Shown here in pieces: positions 19,180 through 28,310 of a stretch of DNA of 64,000 nucleotides. This DNA is from Pengzhenrongella sp031582905. Lineage in GTDB: Bacteria > Actinomycetota > Actinomycetes > Actinomycetales > Cellulomonadaceae. The notes beneath the pieces were generated by a model that was not told the origin of the DNA, made no database searches, and was given only the letters and a program-made list of their open reading frames with translations. The translations under genes were made by a program, and so were the position numbers. The DNA is taken from assembly GCF_031582905.1 (NCBI RefSeq), contig NZ_CP133990.1, forward strand, positions 1 to 64,000, in the 5' to 3' direction. The number at the start of each line of letters is the position of its first letter. The first letter of the stretch is position 1.

Positions 19180-21293
19180 ACGCGGGGCTCGACTACCACG
19201 CGCTCAACGCGATGCTGAACCTCTATGGCCCGAACGGTGAGATCCAGTTCGACAAGGACCGTGCGGCGGCTCGCCAGTACTTCCTGCAGCACGTGAACCA
19301 GAACACCGTCTTCTTCCACAACCTGCAGGAGAAGCTCGAGTACCTGGTCGAGAACAAGTACTACGAGCCGGAGATCCTCGCGAAGTACGACTTCGCGTTC
19401 GTCAAGACCCTCTTCGAGTACGCCTACTCCAAGAAGTTCCGGTTCCAGACGTTCCTCGGCGCGTTCAAGTACTACACCTCGTACACGCTGAAGACGTTCG
19501 ACGGGAAGCGTTACCTCGAGCGCTTCGAGGACCGCGTGTGCATGGTCGCGCTCACCCTGGCCGACGGCGACCAGGACTTCGCGGTCAGCATGGTCGACGA
19601 GATCATCGCGGGTCGCTTCCAGCCGGCGACGCCGACGTTCCTCAACTCCGGCAAGGCGCAGCGTGGCGAGGCCGTCTCGTGCTTCCTGCTGCGCATCGAG
19701 GACAACATGGAGTCGATCGCACGCGGCATCAACTCCGCTCTGCAGCTGTCCAAGCGTGGCGGCGGTGTGGCCCTCCTGCTGTCGAACATCCGTGAGCACG
19801 GCGCGCCGATCAAGCACATCGAGAACCAGTCCTCCGGCGTCATCCCCGTGATGAAGCTGCTCGAGGACTCCTTCTCCTACGCCAACCAGCTCGGTGCCCG
19901 CCAGGGCGCTGGTGCGGTGTACCTGCACGCCCACCACCCGGACATCCTGCGGTTCCTGGACACCAAGCGTGAGAACGCGGACGAGAAGATCCGCATCAAG
20001 ACGCTCTCCCTCGGCGTCGTCATCCCGGACATCACGTTCGAGCTGGCCAAGCGGAACGAGGACATGTACCTGTTCTCGCCGTACGACGTCGAGCGCGTCT
20101 ACGGCAAGCCGTTCGCGGACATCTCGGTGAGCGAGAAGTACCACGAGATGGTCGACGACCGTCGCATCCGCAAGACGAAGATCAAGGCGCGCGAGTTCTT
20201 CCAGACTCTCGCCGAGATCCAGTTCGAGTCCGGCTACCCGTACCTCATGTTCGAGGACACGGTGAACAAGGCGAACCCGATCGCCGGCCGAGTGACGCAC
20301 TCCAACCTGTGCTCGGAGATCCTCCAGGTCTCCACGCCGTCGGAGTACAACGAGGACCTGTCCTACAGCCACATCGGCAAGGACATCTCGTGCAACCTCG
20401 GCTCGATGAACATCGCCCTCGCGATGGACTCGCCCGACCTCGGGGCCACCGTCGAGGTCGCCATCCGTGCGCTCACCGCGGTGTCCGACCAGACGAGCAT
20501 CGAGTCGGTGCCGTCGGTCAAGCGCGCGAACGACGCCGGTCACGCGATCGGCCTCGGGCAGATGAACCTGCACGGCTACCTCGCCCGCGAGCGGGTCCAC
20601 TACGGGTCGGCCGAGGGCCTGGACTTCACGAACATCTACTTCTACACGGTCGCCTACCACGCGATCCGGGCGTCCAACCGCCTGGCGATCGAGCGCGGTC
20701 GCGCGTTCGAGGGCTTCGAGGACTCCGCGTACGCGAGCGGCGAGTACTTCGCGAAGTACATCGACCGTACGTGGGAGCCCGAGACCGAGCGGGTGCGCCA
20801 GCTGTTCGCCGAGGCCGAGGTGCACATCCCGACGCAGGACGACTGGCGCGCACTGGCCGAGTCGGTCCAGCAGTTCGGCATCTACAACATGTACCTGCAG
20901 GCCGTGCCGCCGACCGGGTCGATCTCGTACATCAACAACTCGACGTCGTCGATCCACCCGGTCGCGTCGAAGATCGAGATCCGCAAGGAGGGCAAGATCG
21001 GGCGCGTCTACTACCCGGCGCCCTTCCTGACGAACGACAACCTGGAGTACTACCAGGACGCGTACGAGATCGGCTACGAAAAGATCATCGACACCTACGC
21101 GGCGGCGACCCAGCACGTCGACCAGGGACTGTCGCTGACGCTGTTCTTCAAGGACACCGCCACCACGCGTGACATCAACAAGGCGCAGATCTACGCCTGG
21201 CGCAAGGGCATCAAGACGCTCTACTACATCCGGCTGCGGCAGATGGCGCTCGAGGGCACCGAGGTCGAGGGCTGCGTGTCGTGCATGCTCTGA
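19149..21293 (+). CDS. nrdE: Class Ib ribonucleotide reductase alpha subunit
   Basis: This 714-residue subunit reduces ribonucleoside diphosphates. The radical-chemistry residues lie around SNLCSEILQ (with the Asn-x-Cys-x-Glu set) and in the site Cys in EAVSCFLLRIED. The C-terminal tail CVSCML carries the swinging cysteine pair that NrdH reduces. GTG 19149 starts inside nrdI. The length and lack of a large N-terminal ATP cone fit class Ib. Confidence 0.97.
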   Translation: MATTTADTGVDAGLDYHALNAMLNLYGPNGEIQFDKDRAAARQYFLQHVNQNTVFFHNLQEKLEYLVENKYYEPEILAKYDFAFVKTLFEYAYSKKFRFQTFLGAFKYYTSYTLKTFDGKRYLERFEDRVCMVALTLADGDQDFAVSMVDEIIAGRFQPATPTFLNSGKAQRGEAVSCFLLRIEDNMESIARGINSALQLSKRGGGVALLLSNIREHGAPIKHIENQSSGVIPVMKLLEDSFSYANQLGARQGAGAVYLHAHHPDILRFLDTKRENADEKIRIKTLSLGVVIPDITFELAKRNEDMYLFSPYDVERVYGKPFADISVSEKYHEMVDDRRIRKTKIKAREFFQTLAEIQFESGYPYLMFEDTVNKANPIAGRVTHSNLCSEILQVSTPSEYNEDLSYSHIGKDISCNLGSMNIALAMDSPDLGATVEVAIRALTAVSDQTSIESVPSVKRANDAGHAIGLGQMNLHGYLARERVHYGSAEGLDFTNIYFYTVAYHAIRASNRLAIERGRAFEGFEDSAYASGEYFAKYIDRTWEPETERVRQLFAEAEVHIPTQDDWRALAESVQQFGIYNMYLQAVPPTGSISYINNSTSSIHPVASKIEIRKEGKIGRVYYPAPFLTNDNLEYYQDAYEIGYEKIIDTYAAATQHVDQGLSLTLFFKDTATTRDINKAQIYAWRKGIKTLYYIRLRQMALEGTEVEGCVSCML

Positions 21294-21462
21294 GCCGTTC
21301 CCTGGTGGGGTCCGCGAGCCGGCGGCGGCCTCGACTCTGCCCGGCGCCTCCTTCGTCGGCGCTTGACGCCCACCACACCGGAGCCGAGCCCGCCGCCGGC
21401 TCGCTCGTGCAGGTGTCGCCCTCGCGCCCCGCACCCCTCGACTCGATGGAAGTTGGACTGTC

Positions 21463-22437
21463 ATGACGGAGAAGCTCAAGCTGGTCAGCCGGGTCTCGGC
21501 GATCAACTGGAACCGGGTCGAGGACGAGAAGGACTCCGAGGTCTGGGACCGGCTGGTCGGGAACTTCTGGCTCCCCGAGAAGATCCCGGTCTCCAACGAC
21601 ATCCAGTCGTGGAACACCCTCACGATGGACGAGAAGGTGCTCACCAGCCGGGTCTTCACCGGCCTGACGCTGCTGGACACCATCCAGGGGACCGTCGGCG
21701 CGGTGTCGCTGATCCCGGACGCGCTCACGCCGCACGAGGAGGCGGTGTACACGAACATCGCGTTCATGGAGTCGGTGCACGCCAAGTCGTACTCGTCGAT
21801 CTTCTCGACGCTGAACACGACGGCGGAGATCGACGACGCCTTCCGCTGGTCGGAGGAGAACCCGAACCTGCAGCGCAAGGCCGCGATCGTCATGGACTAC
21901 TACCACGGTGACGACGCGCTCAAGCGCAAGGTCGCGAGCACGCTGCTCGAGTCGTTCCTGTTCTACTCGGGCTTCTACCTGCCGATGTACTGGTCCTCGC
22001 GGGCGAAGCTGACGAACACGGCCGACCTCATCCGTCTGATCATCCGTGACGAGGCCGTGCACGGGTACTACATCGGCTACAAGTACCAGAAGGGCCTCGA
22101 GCGGGTGGACGCCACCCGTCGCCAGGAGCTCAAGGACTACACGTACGAGCTGCTGTTCGAGCTGTACGACAACGAGGTGGAGTACACCCAGGACCTCTAC
22201 GACGGCGTCGGGCTCACCGAGGACGTCAAGAAGTTCCTGCGCTACAACGCCAACAAGGCGCTGATGAACCTCGGGTACGAGGCGCTCTTCCCGCGGGACG
22301 AGACCGACGTCAACCCGGCGATCCTCTCGGCCCTGTCGCCCAACGCGGACGAGAACCACGACTTCTTCTCCGGCTCCGGCTCGTCGTACGTCATCGGCAA
22401 GGCCGTGAACACCGAGGACGAGGACTGGGAGTTCTGA
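21463..22437 (+). CDS. nrdF: Class Ib ribonucleotide reductase beta subunit
   Basis: This 324-residue radical-generating subunit is related to the ferritin-like fold. Metal ligands are seen in TPHEEAVYTNIAFMESVHAK (Glu, Glu, His) and in IIRDEAVHGYYIGYK. The start is 169 nt after nrdE; that gap shows no gene. The strong hairpin at 22459 ends the operon. Confidence 0.97.
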   Translation: MTEKLKLVSRVSAINWNRVEDEKDSEVWDRLVGNFWLPEKIPVSNDIQSWNTLTMDEKVLTSRVFTGLTLLDTIQGTVGAVSLIPDALTPHEEAVYTNIAFMESVHAKSYSSIFSTLNTTAEIDDAFRWSEENPNLQRKAAIVMDYYHGDDALKRKVASTLLESFLFYSGFYLPMYWSSRAKLTNTADLIRLIIRDEAVHGYYIGYKYQKGLERVDATRRQELKDYTYELLFELYDNEVEYTQDLYDGVGLTEDVKKFLRYNANKALMNLGYEALFPRDETDVNPAILSALSPNADENHDFFSGSGSSYVIGKAVNTEDEDWEF

Positions 22438-22458
22438 CCGGAGCGTCCCGACGCGGAT

Positions 22459-22511
22459 GACACGACGCAGCGCCCCCGCTCTCGACGAGAGCGGGGGCGC
22501 TGCGTCGTGTC
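22459..22511. terminator. Strong bidirectional hairpin terminator
   Basis: A perfect 24-bp stem with a 5-nt loop (cgacg) lies between the convergent nrdF and phosphotransferase genes. There is no long T tract, as is usual in very G+C-rich actinobacteria. Confidence 0.9.
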
Positions 22512-22561
22512 GGGGGTGGCGGCGCGGTCACGCGGCGCGGTGCGGCCGCCCGGTCAGACGG

Positions 22562-23260
22562 TCAGATCGAGCAGAAGTGCCGCACGAGCTCGGCAGCGGG
22601 TGCGACGAGCGCGGTCTCGCCCGGCACGATCGACGGGTCGTCGAAGCGGATCCGCGCGGCCGCCTCGAGGTGGGGGACCGGATCGCCGTCGGCGGCGGCG
22701 AGGAAGGCGGCGAGCAGCGCACGCGCCGCCTTGGAGTACTCGACGTCGTCCTCGTCGACGGCGACCTCGGCGATGATCACCGCGGTGACCGCGACGTCGA
22801 GCGCCGCGGGACCGGTGCGGGCGGTCGCCCAGTCGATGAGGACAGGGCCACCGTGGCGCTCGCTGAGGATGACGTTCGCCGGGTGCAGGGCCAGGTGGAC
22901 GACGACGTCGTCGCCCGCGCCCTCGGGCGGTGGCACCGCGTGCAGACGCTGGTGCAGGTCCGCGAGGAGCTGACCCGCCTCGGGGATGCCGGTCTCGCCG
23001 GCGGCCAGGGACTGCAGGAGCGTCGGGCCGTGCAGCCGCTCCATCTCCAGGTCGAGGCCCTCGCCGGAGTAGGCCTGCGGGACGGGGAAGTCGTGCGCGC
23101 GCAGGTGCTGCATGATCGCCACCTCGCGGGAGAGGTCGTGCTGCTCGCGGTATCGGCGCAGGACGCGATCGTCGTCCAGCAGGTAGATCACGGCCGTCGT
23201 GCCCACCGTGAGCACCGGCCCGGGGCCGGTGTCGGTCTCTGCGGCTTCCGGTGACGTCAT
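22562..23260 (-). CDS. Aminoglycoside phosphotransferase-fold protein lacking the usual catalytic Asp
   Basis: This is a 232-residue protein of the APH/choline-kinase-like superfamily. The phosphate-transfer loop, normally HxDLHPxN, reads VHLALHPANVIL, with Ala (codon GCC) where the catalytic Asp is expected. The metal-binding LIDWATA is retained. It may be a pseudokinase, an unusual enzyme or a point-mutated enzyme. The substrate is unknown. It is alone between nrdF and the next minus-strand gene. Confidence 0.72.
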   Translation of the reverse strand: MTSPEAAETDTGPGPVLTVGTTAVIYLLDDDRVLRRYREQHDLSREVAIMQHLRAHDFPVPQAYSGEGLDLEMERLHGPTLLQSLAAGETGIPEAGQLLADLHQRLHAVPPPEGAGDDVVVHLALHPANVILSERHGGPVLIDWATARTGPAALDVAVTAVIIAEVAVDEDDVEYSKAARALLAAFLAAADGDPVPHLEAAARIRFDDPSIVPGETALVAPAAELVRHFCSI

Positions 23261-23296
23261 GTCACGACCGTAGTACGGGCGCCCGACGTTGTCCGG

Positions 23297-24064
23297 TCAG
23301 CGCCCGAGGTGCTCGAGCAGCTCCACGGCCCGCAGGCGGGACTCCGGCAGGGGCTCGAGCCACACCCGGGGTGGCTGTCGGACGAGGTCCTGGGCGCCGT
23401 GCGAGCGCGCGTGGTCGGCCAGACGGGTGCGCAGCTCGAGCGCCTGCGCCCCCAGCTCGTCGGTGCGCTCGACCAGGATCGCGAAGACACCGCGCCCGAG
23501 CGCGGCCATCGGGTGCCCCTCGCCGTAGAGGAGCGAGAGCCCCTCGCCGACGATCGCCGACCGCACGATCCGCGACCACGGCGCGAGCGGTTGCGCCTCG
23601 ACGTCGACGACGAGCAGCGCGTGCGTGTCCACCGCGCGGACGCCGGCGCGGTCGGCCCGGCCGTAGGTCTCGCCCAGCCGGACGCCGAGGTACTCGACGG
23701 TGGGCAACCCCGAGTCGGGGTCGATGCAGTGGGTGAGCACCGGCGCGGCGGCGTGCTCCGCCGCCCAGCCCTCGCAGAGCGCCCGGACGAGCTCGAGCGG
23801 CGGCACCTGCGCCCCCAGCTCCGTGAACAGGCACGCGAGGTCGTCGATCGCCTCGCTGATCCCGACGCCCGCGGCGGCGCGGGCGGCGCCGAGCCGCTCG
23901 GCAGCGGGAACGGGGTCGGCGCCGTCGAGGACGGCCTCGACGAGGGCGTCCACCGCGGGGTGGTACCAGTCGGTCGGGCGCAGCCAGACGGACGCGGCGC
24001 TGCTGGACTGCCAGCGGTCGCGGACGTGGGGCGGCGGATCAGCCGACCGGTAGGTGGTCGTCAC
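23297..24064 (-). CDS. Hypothetical protein with weak GGDEF-like segment
   Basis: A 255-residue protein with no confident family. The segment DPDSGLPTVEYLGVRLGE resembles the start of GGDEF domains (DxLTGLxNRxYL), but there is no GGDEF signature loop, so cyclase activity is unlikely. No signal peptide or membrane helix is seen. It is divergent from the sigma-factor fusion gene at 24214, about 150 bp away, and could share regulation with it. Confidence 0.6.
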   Translation of the reverse strand: MTTTYRSADPPPHVRDRWQSSSAASVWLRPTDWYHPAVDALVEAVLDGADPVPAAERLGAARAAAGVGISEAIDDLACLFTELGAQVPPLELVRALCEGWAAEHAAAPVLTHCIDPDSGLPTVEYLGVRLGETYGRADRAGVRAVDTHALLVVDVEAQPLAPWSRIVRSAIVGEGLSLLYGEGHPMAALGRGVFAILVERTDELGAQALELRTRLADHARSHGAQDLVRQPPRVWLEPLPESRLRAVELLEHLGR

Positions 24065-24213
24065 AGGGGATGAGAGTGTCCGAGCGGTCCGGTATGACGC
24101 GACTTGGAGGCCGAGATTTCACCATGTAGGCGCATCGCCACCAGGAGCGGTTCCATGGCACCCTGACGGGTGACGTGCCCGGCTGGGGTGGACGGGGCGG
24201 AAGGGCGGCAAGG

Positions 24214-27200
24214 GTGAGCGAGACAGCCGCGGTGTGGGGGGACGACTCCTCCGACGCCGAGCTCATCACCGCTGCCCGCGGAGGCGATTCCGAGGCGTTC
24301 GGCGCGCTCTACACCCGCCACGCCGGTGCCGCCCGGACGGTCGCCCGGCAGTACACGCGGTCGAGCGCCGACGCCGAGGACGTCGTCGGCGACGCCTTCG
24401 CCAAGGTCTACGCGGTCGTACGCGGCGGCGGCGGACCCGATGTCGCGTTCCGCGCGTATCTCTTCACCGTGGTCCGCCGGCTCGCCCACGTGCGCGCCGA
24501 GGGTGGGCGGCGGGTCCAGCCGACCGATGACATGGCCACCTTCGAGACGGCGTTCGGCCCCGTCAGCGGCGTCGACGACCCGGCGCTGGCCGGATTCGAG
24601 CGAGGCGTCGTCGCCCGGGCCTACGGATCGCTCCCGGAGCGGTGGCAGGCCGTGCTCTGGTACACGGAGATCGAGCGCCTTCCCCCGGCCCAGATCGCGC
24701 CGCTGCTGGGCCTCACGGCGAACGGCGTGGCGGCCCTGGCGTACCGGGCGCGTGAGGGACTGCGGGAGGCGTACCTGCAGCAGCACCTCGTCGGCGCCCC
24801 GACCGAGGCGTGCCGTGCGGTCAACGGCAAGCTCGGCGCGTACGTGCGCGGTGGCCTCGCGAAGCGTGAGACGGCTCAGGTCCGCTCGCACCTCGAGACG
24901 TGCGCCGACTGCCGGGACCTCGTGCTCGAGCTCGGCGACGTCAACCACGGCCTGCGCGGGATCATCGCTCCGCTCGTGCTCGGCGTCGCGGGCCTGGGGG
25001 TGCTCAACGCGCCGCTCCCGGTCGGAGTGCTGGGCGCGGTGGGGGCTGCAGGCCTGGGTTCGACCGCCGCGGGGTCCGGGGCCGCCGCCGGTGCGGGTGC
25101 CGGAGCGGGTACGGGCGGTGCCGTCGCCGGATCGGCTGCGGGTGGTGGTGCCGCGGGTGGTGGTGCGGCCGGTGGCGGGGTGGCCGCGGGCTCCACGACG
25201 GCGGCGGCCGGGACCTCGGGCGCGGCCGCCGGGTCCCTCACGGGCGTCGGAGGAGCGGGCGTCGGTGGAGCGGGCGCGACAGGCTCCGTGGTCGGAAGCG
25301 GCGCGACCGCTGGGGCGGCCGCCGGTGGGGCCGGTGCCTCGGGTGCCGTGGCCGGTGGCGCCGCCGGGACCGCGGGCGCCGCTGCAGGCACGACGGCTGC
25401 GGGTGCGACTGCTGCCGGCACGACGGCTGCAGGTGCGACGGCTGCGGGTGCGACGGCTGCGGGCACGACGGGTGCCGCCGCATCGGTCGCTGGGACAGCG
25501 GGTGCGGCGTCGGCCGTGGGGGGCGCCGGCGTGGCCGCCGGTTCCGCGGGCGCGGGCGCTCTGGCGGGCGGTGCCGGGACGGCCGTGGGTGCGGGTGCCG
25601 CGCTCGGTGCGACCGCGGGCGGAGCGACCGCGGTCGGCGCCGGCGCCGTGGGTGCAGGCGCGGCGGGGATGACGGCCGCCGGGGCAGGAGCGGCCGGCGC
25701 TGCGGTGGTCGGTGCCGTGGGTGCGACGGCGGCCGGTGCGACTGCTGCGGGGGCGACAGCTGCCGGGGCGACGGCGGCTGGTGTGACGGCGGCGGGGGCG
25801 ACGGCGGCCGGTGCGACTGCCGTGGGCGCGGGCGCAAGCGCCGGCGCTCTCGCCGGTAGCGGTGTCGGTGCGCTCGTCGCGGCCCTCCCGGGTGGAGTGG
25901 CCGGAGCGGTGACCGCGGGTGTCGTCGGTGTCTCGCTCGCCGTGGGCGGGGCGGTCGCGACCGAACCTGTGCCGCGGCCTGCGGTGAGCACGTCCCAGGG
26001 GGCGGCGCAGGGATCCGGCCAGGGCTCGGGCGGCCGGGGCTCGGGCGACCAGGGGAGCGGGCAGGGCTCGTCCCAGGGGACGATGCCCGCACCGGGCGCC
26101 ACCACGCCTCCGAAGGACGAGTCCGCTCCAGGGCGGGCGGAACCGAGCACCCCGACCCCCGTGCCGGCGCCCCTCGTCCCGCCCGTGGTGCCCACGCCTG
26201 CGCCCGCCCCGGCGCCCACGCAGGCGGCCCCGGCCCCGGAGGTCGTCCCTCCTGTCGACGTGGCGCCGAACCCCGCCCCCGATCCCCAGCCCGAGCCGCA
26301 GCCCGAGCCCGCCCCCGATCCCCAGCCCGAGCCGCAGCCCGAGCCCGAGCCCCAGCCGGAACCGCAGCCCGAGCCCGAGCCGGAGCCCGTCCCCGAGCCG
26401 GAGCCCGTGGTGGGGAGCCTGGTCCTCGCCGGGTCGACCGAGTCCGTCGTCCTGGTCCCGGGTTCGTCGCAGCGGGTCCGGGTGACGGTCACGAACACCG
26501 GCTCAGGCGGTGCGACCGACCTGCGCGCCGCGCTCGAGGTCCCCGCAGGCATCCGGGTGGACGGCGCGACCTCCGGCGGGACGGACGGCTGGGCCCCGTG
26601 CGCGGACGACGCGCCCGGTGGGTCGGTGGACTTCTGCCTCCCCGAGCTCGACGCGGGTGAGGTCACGGTGCTGACGGCCGTGGTGCGACCGCGCGACGGC
26701 GCGACGCTCGAGCCGGGGGCGGCGATCGGTGTGCGGGTGCACGGTGTCGGCGTGACGCCCGCGCAGGCGTCGGTCGCCACCGGGCTCGTCTCGCCCGCGT
26801 TCAGATTGTCCGGGCTGGACCCGGTGGCGATGGTGGTGAACGAGCCGGGGGCGGTCCGGTTCGCGGTGGCGAACACCGGCGACGCTGCTGGTCGCGACGT
26901 GGTGGCCACCGTGACGCTTCCCGACGGCGTGCGGTGGTCCGGGTCGGCGGACGAGTCGCCGCCGTGGCGGTGCAGCTCGGACGGACAGCGGGTGCTGTGC
27001 CGTCTGGACGCGCTGGGCGCACCGGGGCAGGCCGTGTCCTCGGTCGATCTGCGGCTGACCCTCGTCGCCGAGCCGCAGGCCGTCGGGAGCGCGGGCATCG
27101 TCCTCACCGTGAGCGACGCGAGCGGGGCGTCCGTCGCCGGGCACCTGCCGGTCTCCGTCACCGCGCGCGATGTGGCCGCCGCGACCGACCCCGAGGGGTC

Positions 27201-27243
27201 GGGGACGTCCTCCGTCCCGGATCCCGCAGGGACTCCGGGCTGA
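24214..27243 (+). CDS. ECF sigma factor fused to zinc finger, Ala/Gly tract and exported domains
   Basis: This 1009-residue mosaic begins with ECF sigma region 2 (about residues 20-75, SADAEDVVGDAFAKVY) and region 4 (about 140-192, LPPAQIAPLLGLTANGVA). An anti-sigma-type zinc finger HLETCADC follows (about 226-233), then a hydrophobic segment (about 250-280). About 270 residues rich in Ala, Gly and Thr come next, then a second hydrophobic stretch (about 551-583), a PEPQPE-type linker (about 685-731) and two DUF11-like beta domains with paired cysteines. The layout suggests a membrane-tethered sigma factor with an extracellular sensor, like some actinobacterial ECF groups with long C-terminal extensions. 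GTG 24214 follows GGAAGG; GTG 24175 would add 13 residues. Confidence 0.82.
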   Translation: MSETAAVWGDDSSDAELITAARGGDSEAFGALYTRHAGAARTVARQYTRSSADAEDVVGDAFAKVYAVVRGGGGPDVAFRAYLFTVVRRLAHVRAEGGRRVQPTDDMATFETAFGPVSGVDDPALAGFERGVVARAYGSLPERWQAVLWYTEIERLPPAQIAPLLGLTANGVAALAYRAREGLREAYLQQHLVGAPTEACRAVNGKLGAYVRGGLAKRETAQVRSHLETCADCRDLVLELGDVNHGLRGIIAPLVLGVAGLGVLNAPLPVGVLGAVGAAGLGSTAAGSGAAAGAGAGAGTGGAVAGSAAGGGAAGGGAAGGGVAAGSTTAAAGTSGAAAGSLTGVGGAGVGGAGATGSVVGSGATAGAAAGGAGASGAVAGGAAGTAGAAAGTTAAGATAAGTTAAGATAAGATAAGTTGAAASVAGTAGAASAVGGAGVAAGSAGAGALAGGAGTAVGAGAALGATAGGATAVGAGAVGAGAAGMTAAGAGAAGAAVVGAVGATAAGATAAGATAAGATAAGVTAAGATAAGATAVGAGASAGALAGSGVGALVAALPGGVAGAVTAGVVGVSLAVGGAVATEPVPRPAVSTSQGAAQGSGQGSGGRGSGDQGSGQGSSQGTMPAPGATTPPKDESAPGRAEPSTPTPVPAPLVPPVVPTPAPAPAPTQAAPAPEVVPPVDVAPNPAPDPQPEPQPEPAPDPQPEPQPEPEPQPEPQPEPEPEPVPEPEPVVGSLVLAGSTESVVLVPGSSQRVRVTVTNTGSGGATDLRAALEVPAGIRVDGATSGGTDGWAPCADDAPGGSVDFCLPELDAGEVTVLTAVVRPRDGATLEPGAAIGVRVHGVGVTPAQASVATGLVSPAFRLSGLDPVAMVVNEPGAVRFAVANTGDAAGRDVVATVTLPDGVRWSGSADESPPWRCSSDGQRVLCRLDALGAPGQAVSSVDLRLTLVAEPQAVGSAGIVLTVSDASGASVAGHLPVSVTARDVAAATDPEGSGTSSVPDPAGTPG
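25384..25853 (+). repeat. Imperfect 15-bp Ala-Gly-Thr codon repeats in the sigma fusion gene
   Basis: Blocks at about 25384-25470 and 25720-25830 repeat codons for Thr-Ala-Ala-Gly-Ala/Thr, with synonymous variation between copies. This suggests selection on protein composition as well as slippage. Confidence 0.8.
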
Positions 27244-27306
27244 ACCCGACGGGCCGGGCCACCGCCCGGCCGCGACGCGCGTCGCGGCACGGCCGACGCC
27301 GGTGAC

Positions 27307-27990
27307 TCAGGCTCCGGCGTTGCCCGTCCCGTGGGTGCGCACGAGGTCCGCCACGGCGGCGTCGGCGGGCCAGTCACCGCCGACGAGCTCCAGCACGAGG
27401 CCCGCGGTCCGTGGCTCCTCCAGGAGGTGCGTCAGGACGAGCGCGACGTCGTCGCGGGGGATCTCACCCTGCGGGACGCTCGGCTGCAGGCGCACGCGGT
27501 CGGCGCCGGCGTCGTCGGTCAGGCCGCCCGGTCGCAGGACCGTCCAGTCCAGGTCCCGCGCACGCAGGTCCTCCTCCGCTGCCGTCTTCGCGTCCAGGTA
27601 GGCGACGAAGGTCTCGTCGGTCCCGGCGGGCGGCTCGCTCCCCGCGCCCATCGAGGACACGAGCACGTAGCGCCGCGCGCCCGCGATCTCGGCCGCGTCG
27701 GCGAGCAGGACGGCGCCGCCGCGATCGACGGTGTCCTTGCGCTCCGGTCCGCTGCCCGGCCCGGCGCCCGCGGCGAACACCACGGCGTCGGCGCCGGTCA
27801 GGTGCGCGGCGAGGTCGTCCGCCGTCGCGGTCTCGAGGTCGCAGACGGCGGCGGTGGCACCGGTCGCCTCGACGTCGGCGGTGTGGTCGGGGTTGCGGAC
27901 GAGGGAGACGACCTCGTGGCCGCGGTCGGTCAGGAGACGGGACAGGCGCAGGGCGATCTGGCCGTGTCCACCGGCGATGGCGATCTTCAT
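27307..27990 (-). CDS. NAD(P)-binding SDR-like oxidoreductase
   Basis: A 227-residue atypical short-chain dehydrogenase of the NAD(P)H-binding (YwnB/NmrA-like) type. The N-terminal dinucleotide motif is MKIAIAGGHGQIALRL. VVFAAGAGPGSG follows, and later YVLVSSMGAGSEPP and YLDAKTAAEEDL supply candidate Ser and Lys residues in place of the classic YxxxK. The substrate is unknown. It stands alone and converges on the sigma fusion gene. Confidence 0.8.
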   Translation of the reverse strand: MKIAIAGGHGQIALRLSRLLTDRGHEVVSLVRNPDHTADVEATGATAAVCDLETATADDLAAHLTGADAVVFAAGAGPGSGPERKDTVDRGGAVLLADAAEIAGARRYVLVSSMGAGSEPPAGTDETFVAYLDAKTAAEEDLRARDLDWTVLRPGGLTDDAGADRVRLQPSVPQGEIPRDDVALVLTHLLEEPRTAGLVLELVGGDWPADAAVADLVRTHGTGNAGA

Positions 27991-28310
27991 GACCTCCACG
28001 CTAGGTCGGTGCGGCGCTCCCCGCTGGCCGAGGCCGCGTGGACGTCGTCCCCGACCACGGCGGGGCGTGTGATGCAATGGAGCACATGTCCGGCCCGTGC
28101 ACGTCCCGCTCCTCGCTCGCGCACGTCGCGACGCGGCCGGGCTGCATGACCGGGCGCTCCAGCTGTCGCAGCTGAGCGCGCCCCGCGGCTGCCCCGACCG
28201 GGCCGCCCTCGCGGTCCCGGTGACCGCACAGCCCCCGCACCTGGCACCGCCGCCGCGCCCGTCTGCCGCGGCCTTCCGCGCCGCCTGCGCGGGCCGTCCC
28301 GAGGAGTCCC
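27991..28310. other. Divergent intergenic region upstream of metN
   Basis: 320 bp between the SDR gene and metN. No recognisable SAM-I or SAM-IV riboswitch core and no gene of good composition was seen. Promoters for both sides are expected here but were not resolved. Confidence 0.6.

Noticed and set aside
27991..28310. SAM riboswitch upstream of metN
   Set aside because: No conserved SAM-I or SAM-IV core could be found by eye.
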